The notes below the pieces were generated by a model. The model saw nothing but the letters and a program-made list of their open reading frames with translations. It was not told the DNA's origin and made no database searches. DNA of 14,229 bases from Sulfurospirillaceae bacterium (GTDB taxonomy: Bacteria > Campylobacterota > Campylobacteria > Campylobacterales > Sulfurospirillaceae). The stretch is taken from positions 1-14,229 of the forward strand of contig JAQWCT010000035.1 in NCBI GenBank assembly GCA_028705785.1, read 5' to 3'. Position 1 is the stretch's first letter; every line of letters starts with the position of its first letter. The position numbers and the translations under genes were made by a program. Shown piece by piece: positions 1-6,725 of this stretch.

Positions 1-219
1 ATCTAGAAGCAAGTTTCCATGCTAGCTCTTCTATGAAACTTGGAACATATCTGCACTCATATAGTTCGTTCCAGATTAGACACATGATTTCTGTGCAATT
101 CTTCATATTAACAGCTCACTTCTAGCTTTTCGGAATCCATGTGATCTTGCCAATTCGGACATTCGCATATACGTTCACATGCAGTATTATAACGACATAT
201 ATTGCCGTGGTCCAAAATA
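1..219. other. Unassigned segment ending abruptly at a truncated kinase gene
   Basis: This stretch has no open frame on the plus strand that continues the kinase starting at 220. In that frame it is full of stops and shows no trace of the H-box region that the paralogous kinase at 759-2929 carries at the equivalent place. Similarity to the paralog starts only around base 226. The segment is therefore foreign to the kinase gene: a rearrangement or insertion boundary, or an assembly or read artefact at the window edge. The minus strand has a cysteine-rich reading interrupted by TAA (108-110), TGA (57-59) and TAG (3-5). I cannot name it. No inverted repeat or target duplication is visible at the junction. 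Confidence 0.5.
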
Positions 220-756
220 ATGGAAAAAATTGAAAATTATGTTAAGTTTTTGACCCATACGATTGATGATTTTAGAAATTTTTTCAAACCTGACAAGCAA
301 AAAGAACTTACTACGACGATTTTACTGATTGAGCGCACCCTTGAGATTATTGGCAAGGCATTGGAAATCAATGGCATTTCTATACATGTTGAAAATAGAG
401 CAACCAAAGAGATATTTACCTATACCAATGAAATAAAACAAGTTATTTTAAATATTCTCAAAAATGCGGAAGATGTGCTTAAAGAGCGAAAAGTGGCTAA
501 TCCTTGTATTACCATCACAACTAAAGAAGATAAAGATGCTCAAGTGATTGAAATAGAAGATAATGGGGGCGGTATTAGTGCATATATTTTACCTCATATC
601 TTCGAGCCTTATTTTTCAACCAAAGATGAAAAAAATGGTTCAGGTCTTGGGCTTTATATGTCAAAAACAATTATTGAAGAGCATTGTAATGGAAAAATTA
701 GTGCTGTCAATGGGGATTTTGGTGCTAAATTCATCATCGAGTTAAAGGAAATATAG
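220..756 (+). CDS. Sensor histidine kinase, 5'-truncated (ATPase domain only)
   Basis: This encodes the C-terminal part of a histidine kinase of the same family as the intact-length paralog immediately downstream. The ATP-binding domain is complete. It has the N box (LNILKNAEDV), the G1 box (EIEDNGGGI), the F box (IFEPYFSTK) and the G2 box (GSGLGLYMSK). Upstream remains only the end of the dimerisation helix (KIENY to FRNFFKP). The phospho-accepting histidine, any sensor domain and any membrane segment are missing. The ATG at 220 is the first good start; a TTG at 202 in the same frame would add six residues (MPWSKI) with no counterpart in the paralog. On its own the product could bind ATP but could not autophosphorylate in cis. 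The stop lies 2 bases before the next kinase, so both were probably one operon. More than half of the residues match the paralog by eye, which suggests an old tandem duplication. It may be a remnant or an assembly-truncated gene. Confidence 0.75.
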   Translation: MEKIENYVKFLTHTIDDFRNFFKPDKQKELTTTILLIERTLEIIGKALEINGISIHVENRATKEIFTYTNEIKQVILNILKNAEDVLKERKVANPCITITTKEDKDAQVIEIEDNGGGISAYILPHIFEPYFSTKDEKNGSGLGLYMSKTIIEEHCNGKISAVNGDFGAKFIIELKEI

Positions 757-1037
757 ATATGAAAAGTACACTGGCAAATCTTATTAAAAGAGAGTATCTC
801 AAGTCTATCATTCTTCCCCTCTTAGTGGTAGAAACGATGCTTCTTATCGCCTACTTTTGGAGTAATTCCTTTGTAACAGATGCCACCAAAAACACGCTTA
901 TTGCTGAGACAAAAGTGAATATCAAAGAGATTAGTCTTCGTTCCGCAACGATTATCAACAATGATTTTAAAGCTATCGCCAAAAGAGCCGAGCTTTTTCA
1001 AAATCAACATGAAAATTTTTTCAAGGAATATAATCCC

Positions 1038-1047
1038 TTACATGTAA
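1038..1047. repeat. TTACATGTAA palindrome, copy 1
   Basis: A ten-base perfect palindrome within the Cache kinase gene, read as codons TTA CAT GTA (LHV). It is one of four identical copies in the window. Confidence 0.6.
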
Positions 1048-2906
1048 GCCTTCAAGATAATTCTTATACCACAATTGAGAGTGGTGTCATCAGTAATCAA
1101 CAAAAAAACAAGATAGTTGTACGCTTTTTTATTCTAGTATCAGTAAGAATGAACCCAATAGATTGGCTAAAGCCATCGCTTCTGAGAAGATGGACTATTT
1201 TTACAATGCTATTCTCAAATCAGATGAGAATATTGCACAGGTCTATTTTAACAGTTTTGATTCGATGAATAGACTTTGTCCTTATATACCTGAGGCATTT
1301 GCACAATATGCTCACGATATAGAGATTCCCGCATTTAATTTTTATTTCCTTGCGGATGGGTTGCATAATCCGCAAAGAAAAGTTATCTGGACGGAGGCTT
1401 ATCTAGATCCTGCAGGACTTGGCTGGATGATCAGTGCGATTGCCCCAGTGTATCGAGGCGATTTTTTAGAAGGTGTTGTGGGCATTGATGTCACGATAGA
1501 AAAGCTTATCAATAATATGCTCTCTATCCAACTTCCCTACAAGTCTTCTTCTATGCTACTCGATCAAGATGGTAATATTTTGGCAATGAGTGAAGATTTA
1601 GAGCCAATTTTAGGACTTAAAGAGCTTAAAAATCATGTGTATAATCGTACACCTGTGGAGAGCACTATTACTAAGCCAAAAGATTTTAATATTTTCGAAA
1701 ATACCAATGCCCTTAGCCAACATTTAAGTCGTATTGTCAAAAACAAAAATGATTTATCTGAATTTCAAAAAGAAAGCATTCAAATGCTTATTACCCAAAA
1801 CAATATTGAAGAAACAGGTTGGAAGCTAATACTTCTTTTAGATAAAAATTCTTTACTTGCTTCAACCAGTGCCTTAAAGCAGAAGACAAATTACATTGGT
1901 TATGTAGCTTTAGTGTTAATGGGAATTTTTTATTTCATCTTCTTTATTGTGATTTTAGAACGCTCACGAAGTTTTTCAAAACGCATTTTAAATCCTTTAT
2001 CACATCTTATTAAAGCGACGAATGAGCTTAAGGGAAAGATGAGCATTCGAGAACTTGAGCATTCTGGCATTAGTGAAATAGATACTTTGCTCGATAATTT
2101 TACGCAGATGAGCGTGGAACTACAAGGACTTTATGAGTCAATGGATAAAAAGATAAAAATGGGTGTTTTAGAAAATATGGAAACACAAAAAATGATGATT
2201 TATCAATCTCGTTTGGCTCAGATGGGAGAGATGATTAGCATGATAGCTCATCAATGGAGACAGCCATTAGGTTCGATTTCTACTGTTACAGCAAGCATTA
2301 AACTCAAACAAAGTCTCAAAAAATTTAATCTTGAAACACCAGAAGGTAGAGAAGAACAAGCAGAGTTTCTCAATACGGCTATTGGTAAAATTGAAAACTA
2401 CATTAGTTTTTTAACCAATACCATTGATGATTTTAGAAACTTTTTCAAACCAGAACAAGAAAAAGAGAAAACAACCTTAAAACAAATTATCGATAATACT
2501 CTCAAAATTATCGGTAAAAGTTTGGAAATTCACTCGATAACAGTACAAGTAGAAAATCAGGCTAAACACGAAATTTGGACATATCGTGCAAAAATGATAC
2601 AAGTTCTTATCAATCTTTTGAAAAATGCGCAAGATGCTATTGTCGAGCGAAAAATAGATGAGGGTTGTATTTGGATAAGAGTATATGAAGAAAAAGAAAA
2701 TTTTATCATCGAAGTTGAAGATAATGCAGGGGGAATTTCTCCTGAAATAATCGAGAACATTTTCGATCCTTATTTTTCAACGAAGCAAGAAAAGAATGGT
2801 ACGGGTCTTGGGCTTTATATGAGCAAAACTATTATCGAGGAGCATTGTCAAGGCTCTCTTAAAGCGATAAATACTAGAATGGGAGCCAAATTTACTGTAA
2901 AAATTA

Positions 2907-2912
2907 AAGGAG
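2907..2912 (+). promoter_or_regulatory. Ribosome binding site that decides the start of the REC-GGDEF-EAL gene
   Basis: AAGGAG lies inside the end of the kinase gene. It is directly adjacent to the ATG at 2913 but 6 bases from the ATG at 2919. Normal spacing favours 2919, giving a protein that starts MQINLEEL. Confidence 0.7.
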
Positions 2913-2918
2913 ATGAGA

Positions 2919-4646
2919 ATGCAGATTAATCTTGAAGAACTTGTCTCCATTACCTCAAAAATGAGCGTTTTGTATGCAGAAGATGATGCCGTTTTAAGAG
3001 AAAACACGGTTTCTGTTCTGTCCGACCTCTTTGCATTTGTCGATGAGGCAAATGATGGAGTAGGGGCTTTAGAAAAGTATAAAATCAATATAGATGCTTA
3101 TGATATTATCATCACAGATTTAAATATGCCTCGGATGAATGGTTTAGAATTGATTAAAAATATTCAAAGTATCAACCCATTGCAAGCCATTATTTTCATT
3201 TCTGCACATAATGAAGCTGAGTATTTTTTAGAGAGTATTCGAAACAGTGTGCAAGGGTATATTCTCAAACCTATTGATTTTGAAAAATTGGTGGAGACAC
3301 TTTATAAGAGCGCTATTAGTGTCAAAGATAGAAAAGAAAATGTGCAGTATAAAGAGCATCTCCAAGATTTGGTTGATGAGAAAACAGAAGAGTTAGCGCA
3401 AAACTACCAAAAAATGCATGAGTTCTTAACTGTTGACAAAGTGACAAAGCTGCAAAATGCAACGATGTTATATCATTATTTAGACCATTACTCAAAAAAT
3501 CATGAACTTACGGCAATGCTCTATAATATCGATGATTTTAGTTTCGTCAATCAAGCCTATGGTATGGAAATAGGCGATACCATACTTGAAAAAGTAGGAC
3601 AGTTTTTGAAGTACAATATCTCTGATGAGGTTAAACTTTTTAAGTATAATTCTGATGAATTTGTCATTATTTTTGACCCAAAGATTATTCATCCTGAATT
3701 TGTTGTAACCCAAATTCAGGCATTTTTTCGTGAGACTCCTGTGGGAGAATACGAAAATGTTCCTATTTACATAACCCTCTCTTGTGGAATAGCAACTTGT
3801 AAAGATTCTTCATTACTCTTACCTCATGCAAGAACGGCACTTAAAGAAGCCTATCTTAGTGGTTTACCAAGCCAGTTTAATGTTTATGATGACAAAGACC
3901 TTTTTTTAAAAAAAACACAAACAGAAACAATCTGGATACAAAAATTTCGAGTTTCTCTGGAAGAAGATAGAATTATTCCCTATTTTCAACCCATTATCGA
4001 TAATGCTACTGAAAAAATTGTTAAGTATGAATGTTTGGCACGCGTTGAGGATGATGGTGAGATTATCTCTCCATCTTATTTTCTTGAAGCAGCAAGACGC
4101 AGTGGACTTATGTGCAATCTCACACGAAGTATGATTAACAAATGCTTTAAAGTCTTTTCAGGCAATAGCATCTCTTTTTCTATCAATATTACCAATGAGG
4201 ACTTGCTCAGTTCCTCTTTTATTGATTTTTTAGCGATTAAACAAAAACAGTATGGAATTGAACCTTCTCAAGTGATATTTGAAATTTTAGAAGATATTAT
4301 TCTTAATGATTTTAATCTCATTCCTTTGCACAATTTACAAATACTTAAACAACAAGGCTATCAGCTTGCCTTGGATGATTTTGGAAGTGATCGTTCAAAT
4401 TTCAATCGATTTGAACAACTGGGTATTGATTTCCTTAAAATTGATGGGCAGTTTATTCGCCATATAGATAAAAACCTTAGAAATCAAAATATTGTTGAGA
4501 TGATAACGAAGATGGCGCATAAAATGAATATTAAAGTTATTGCCGAATTTGTGGCTACTTTTGAAGAGTTTTATATTCTTAAAGAGTTAGGTGTGGATTT
4601 TTCTCAAGGATATTTTTTCAATAAACCTCTGGGAACTTTAGTCTGA
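2919..4646 (+). CDS. Response regulator with degenerate GGDEF and EAL phosphodiesterase domains
   Basis: A 575-residue cytoplasmic regulator, probably a c-di-GMP phosphodiesterase controlled by phosphorylation. The receiver domain (about 15-130) has E21/D22/D23, phospho-acceptor D67 in ITDLNMP, S95 and K117. A short coiled coil (about 139-168) leads to a GGDEF-like domain (about 170-325). Its signature reads YNSDEF (243-248), so the glycine pair is lost and cyclase activity is unlikely; the domain may still bind GTP or be structural. The EAL domain (about 350-575) has ECL for EAL (E371) and keeps LDDFG (D486, D487), FEILE, LKIDG, IAEFV and SQGYFFNKP, so hydrolysis is plausible. I chose the ATG at 2919 because AAGGAG (2907-2912) lies 6 bases before it; the ATG at 2913 directly abuts that site. 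The 11-base overlap with the kinase gene points to translational coupling and a cognate pair. The 3' end overlaps the opposing gene by 9 bases. Confidence 0.9.
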   Translation: MQINLEELVSITSKMSVLYAEDDAVLRENTVSVLSDLFAFVDEANDGVGALEKYKINIDAYDIIITDLNMPRMNGLELIKNIQSINPLQAIIFISAHNEAEYFLESIRNSVQGYILKPIDFEKLVETLYKSAISVKDRKENVQYKEHLQDLVDEKTEELAQNYQKMHEFLTVDKVTKLQNATMLYHYLDHYSKNHELTAMLYNIDDFSFVNQAYGMEIGDTILEKVGQFLKYNISDEVKLFKYNSDEFVIIFDPKIIHPEFVVTQIQAFFRETPVGEYENVPIYITLSCGIATCKDSSLLLPHARTALKEAYLSGLPSQFNVYDDKDLFLKKTQTETIWIQKFRVSLEEDRIIPYFQPIIDNATEKIVKYECLARVEDDGEIISPSYFLEAARRSGLMCNLTRSMINKCFKVFSGNSISFSINITNEDLLSSSFIDFLAIKQKQYGIEPSQVIFEILEDIILNDFNLIPLHNLQILKQQGYQLALDDFGSDRSNFNRFEQLGIDFLKIDGQFIRHIDKNLRNQNIVEMITKMAHKMNIKVIAEFVATFEEFYILKELGVDFSQGYFFNKPLGTLV

Positions 4647-5327
4647 TTTGACGGTAAGCTTATAGCCTCTATTGGTTAAATTTATGATGGCATCCTCATA
4701 ACCCAACTTATCTCTGACGCGTTTAATAAGCGCACGAAGTGTTGAGTGATTAACATCTGGGCTATGCCAAACTTCTTGGAAAATTTGTTCATTTCCTACA
4801 AAATGATTGATGTTCTTCCCCAATAAATTTAACAGTAACTCTTCTTTTTCTGTTAATTCTTGTAAAGAACCCTTTACATGTAAGGCTTTGGTTTTGATGT
4901 CAAAGGTAATTTCTTTTGTCAGTTGAATTACATTGTATTCTTTACTGATATTACGATGCTTTAGGTAAGCTGTAACTTTAATCATCGTATTAATAAGCTG
5001 TTGTGAACCAAATGGTTTGACTAAAAAACTGTATATACCAAGTTCAATACTTTTGAGAAAATAATCAACTTCTTTATAAGCCGAAATAACAATGACGGTT
5101 TGTGTAGGAGTTCGTTTTTTAATTCTTTCGACTAGCATGAGACCGTTTTGGTTGGGAAGTTGTATATCAGTTATCACTAAATCATAGGTGGAAGCTATGA
5201 ATTTATCATAAGCCATTTCGGCATTTGTAGCTGTTTCAATGGTATCAAAAAAATCACTTAAAAAAAGACGAAGCTCTTCTAATAACGAGGTATCATCTTC
5301 AACCAGCAACAATGATAGAGTGCTCAT
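4638..5327 (-). CDS. OmpR/PhoB-type DNA-binding response regulator
   Basis: A 229-residue transcription factor of the OmpR/PhoB family at the normal length. The receiver domain (about 1-120) shows E10/D11/D12, phospho-acceptor D54 in ITDIQLP, S82 (ISAYKE) and K104 (VKPF). The winged-helix DNA-binding domain (about 135-227) shows LTEKEELLLNLL, the recognition-helix region STLRALIKRVRDKLG and the wing NLTNRGYKL. The start is supported by GGGAG (complement at 5335-5339), about 7 bases upstream of the ATG. It is transcribed away from the REC-PAS gene and towards the kinase/EAL pair, ending inside the last codons of the opposing gene. Its own cognate kinase is not obvious; the kinases upstream on the other strand are candidates. 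It could regulate the divergent genes from the shared intergenic region, but no operator is proven. Confidence 0.92.
   Translation of the reverse strand: MSTLSLLLVEDDTSLLEELRLFLSDFFDTIETATNAEMAYDKFIASTYDLVITDIQLPNQNGLMLVERIKKRTPTQTVIVISAYKEVDYFLKSIELGIYSFLVKPFGSQQLINTMIKVTAYLKHRNISKEYNVIQLTKEITFDIKTKALHVKGSLQELTEKEELLLNLLGKNINHFVGNEQIFQEVWHSPDVNHSTLRALIKRVRDKLGYEDAIINLTNRGYKLTVKSD
4874..4883. repeat. TTACATGTAA palindrome, copy 2
   Basis: Inside the OmpR-type regulator gene, read on the minus strand as A-LHV-K. Its flanks (GCC before, AAG after in the coding direction) match copy 3 over 15 bases. Confidence 0.6.
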
Positions 5328-5362
5328 ATATATGCTCCCAAAGAAAATGCTTTATAACTACG

Positions 5363-5392
5363 AGTATAGCGAAAAATACAACGCAAATACAA
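5363..5392 (-). promoter_or_regulatory. Candidate sigma-70 promoter for the OmpR-type regulator
   Basis: Reading the minus strand, TTGTAT (complement of 5387-5392) is followed after 18 bases by TATACT (complement of 5363-5368), about 36 bases upstream of the start codon. Both boxes fit a housekeeping promoter. Position in a divergent intergenic region supports it. There is no experimental evidence in the sequence. Confidence 0.45.
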
Positions 5393-5403
5393 CAATCACA
5401 TTC

Positions 5404-5409
5404 TATAAT
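5404..5409 (+). promoter_or_regulatory. Candidate -10 box for the REC-PAS gene
   Basis: A perfect TATAAT sits 26 bases before the ATG at 5436, with GGAG (5427-5430) as ribosome binding site. No good -35 box is present at the usual distance. In Campylobacterota the -35 region is often poorly conserved, so this still fits. Confidence 0.4.
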
Positions 5410-5435
5410 AACATAAAATTAGCATCGGAGTAACG

Positions 5436-6725
5436 ATGGAAAATAGAATTGATCAGCTCATTGTTTGGAGTAAAGATTTAAATGTCTTATATGTTGAAGA
5501 TGATACTTCACTTCGAGAAGAGGTCAGCATTTTTTTATCTGATATTTTCCATAATGTTGATTTGGCAGAAAATGGACAAGAAGGCTTAGATAAACTCGTA
5601 CTTAGCAAGTATGATATTGTTATTACCGATATTCGAATGCCAGTAATGGATGGTATCGAGATGATTGAAAAAATAAAAGTTTTATATCCTGAACAATCTA
5701 TCCTTGTAACATCAGCGCATAACGAAATAGAGTATCTTCTTAAGCTTATCCAACTAGGGGTTGATAATTTTATAACTAAACCTTTACAAAGTGAGCAAGT
5801 TTTGCAAGTTTTATACAAAATCGCTGAGCATATCAGTCAAAAAGAGGAGCTACGAAAGTATAAAGACGATCTTGAACAAGCCAATAAAACACTTAAAAAA
5901 CTCACCCAAGTACAATCAAAAACTTTAGATCTTAAATCCTCCATTTTAAAAGCTTACCAAGAAGCCCTTGATAAAGCATGTATCGTTTCTATTACTGACC
6001 CTAATGGTGTTATTAAAGATGTTAATGACAATTTTTGCAAGGCAACTGGCTATACCAAAGAAGAGATGATTGGAAATAAACATAGTCTTATTGGTCACCC
6101 TTTGACGGCAAAAGAGCTCTATACAGAGTTATGGCAGACTATTTTAGCCAAAAAGACATGGCAAGGATTAATCATTAATCAAACAAAATCTCTTCAAGCT
6201 CTCTATCATTACACAACCGTTGTGCCAATTCTCGATAATCAAGGAGACATCATAGAATTTGTGGGTGTCATTCAAGATTTAAGTGAACTTTATCAAAACA
6301 ATCAACAACAAGCTCAATGTGATATTCATCAAGCAATAACACTTAAAGAAAGCGAAATTCTTAAAAATATACCTTTTCCTGCAGCACTAATGTATGATGA
6401 CTTTACTTTTGATATGTACAATAAAAGTTTTGAAGAGATAGTGATAGAGCATGAAAAAGAGAGTTTATTAGGTCAATTAACTGCTCAAAATTTACACCTC
6501 AAAGAATTAATTTATTTTGAAGAAATGGACTATTTTGAAAGTGTAGATAGCATTCTTGAACAATGGCCATATGGTGGAGAAATTACATTTAAAGGTACCA
6601 TCAAATCCGTAGTTGGATTTCAAGAGGTTTTAGTCAAAATAAGTCCTTATACAGAACACCTCCATATGATTTGCATTGTGAAGCAAGAGGATTTTGAGTT
6701 ATGCTGCCAAGTTCAAGAACAATAA
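5436..6725 (+). CDS. Receiver-PAS protein without a recognisable output domain
   Basis: A 429-residue soluble signalling protein. The receiver domain (about 15-130) has E21/D22/D23, phospho-acceptor D65 in ITDIRMP, S93 (TSAHN) and K115 (TKPL). A coiled coil (about 134-180) joins it to a PAS domain (about 183-290). The PAS domain resembles the Aer type in layout but has lost key positions: the RHPD-type motif reads GHPL (220-223), while the later tryptophan (W242) is kept. The last 130 residues look like another small sensory alpha/beta fold, possibly a second PAS, but I cannot assign it. No GGDEF, EAL, HD-GYP, kinase or DNA-binding domain follows, so it probably works by protein contact. The start is set by GGAG at 5427-5430. 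The gene ends 25 bases inside the next one, which strongly suggests that the two products are made and act together. Confidence 0.85.
   Translation: MENRIDQLIVWSKDLNVLYVEDDTSLREEVSIFLSDIFHNVDLAENGQEGLDKLVLSKYDIVITDIRMPVMDGIEMIEKIKVLYPEQSILVTSAHNEIEYLLKLIQLGVDNFITKPLQSEQVLQVLYKIAEHISQKEELRKYKDDLEQANKTLKKLTQVQSKTLDLKSSILKAYQEALDKACIVSITDPNGVIKDVNDNFCKATGYTKEEMIGNKHSLIGHPLTAKELYTELWQTILAKKTWQGLIINQTKSLQALYHYTTVVPILDNQGDIIEFVGVIQDLSELYQNNQQQAQCDIHQAITLKESEILKNIPFPAALMYDDFTFDMYNKSFEEIVIEHEKESLLGQLTAQNLHLKELIYFEEMDYFESVDSILEQWPYGGEITFKGTIKSVVGFQEVLVKISPYTEHLHMICIVKQEDFELCCQVQEQ

Larger units (their letters stand above)
759..2929 (+). pseudogene. Cache-domain membrane sensor histidine kinase, broken by a -1 frameshift
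   Basis: Read across one frameshift this is a 723-residue sensor kinase. Membrane segment 1 is at about residues 16-34. A periplasmic dCache-type ligand-binding region spans about 38-377 and includes DPAGLGWMISAIAPVY and GVVGIDVTIEKL. Membrane segment 2 is at about 378-401. A linker and coiled coil follow, then the H-box MIAHQWRQPLGS with phospho-acceptor His498, then an ATPase domain with N (LINLLKNAQDA), G1 (EVEDNAGGI), F (IFDPYFSTK) and G2 (GTGLGLYMSK) boxes. The first frame runs from ATG 759 (AAAGGAA at 744-750, 8 bases upstream). It loses the family sequence at the A7 tract 1102-1108, and the reading continues without stops in the +2 frame from 1109. One extra A restores a continuous protein (QDSCTLFYSSISKNEP across the join). 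The lesion may be a real mutation, homopolymer slippage or a sequencing error. It overlaps the next gene by 11 bases, so that response regulator is its probable partner. The ligand cannot be told from sequence. Confidence 0.85.

Noticed and set aside
563..745. 60-residue open frame inside the first kinase gene
   Set aside because: It overlaps the ATPase domain in another frame and has no protein-like motif; it is a shadow of the real gene.
1038..1047. TTACATGTAA as a transcription factor operator
   Set aside because: All four exact copies lie deep inside genes in a fixed codon phase and none is in a promoter region, so ordinary operator function is unlikely.
759..1268. 169-residue protein as a gene of its own
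   Set aside because: After about residue 117 it is an out-of-frame reading of the kinase. The real protein continues in the other frame, so it was merged into the frameshifted kinase.
2777..3088. 103-residue minus-strand frame across the kinase and regulator junction
   Set aside because: It lies entirely opposite two well-supported coding regions, and its serine-rich composition is typical of antisense frames.
5239..5433. 64-residue plus-strand frame covering the divergent promoter region
   Set aside because: It overlaps the start of the OmpR-type gene and both promoter candidates, and its lysine/serine/asparagine-rich sequence looks like non-coding AT-rich DNA.
5453..5818. 121-residue minus-strand frame
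   Set aside because: It is antisense to the receiver domain of the REC-PAS gene, has no motif and no credible ribosome site.
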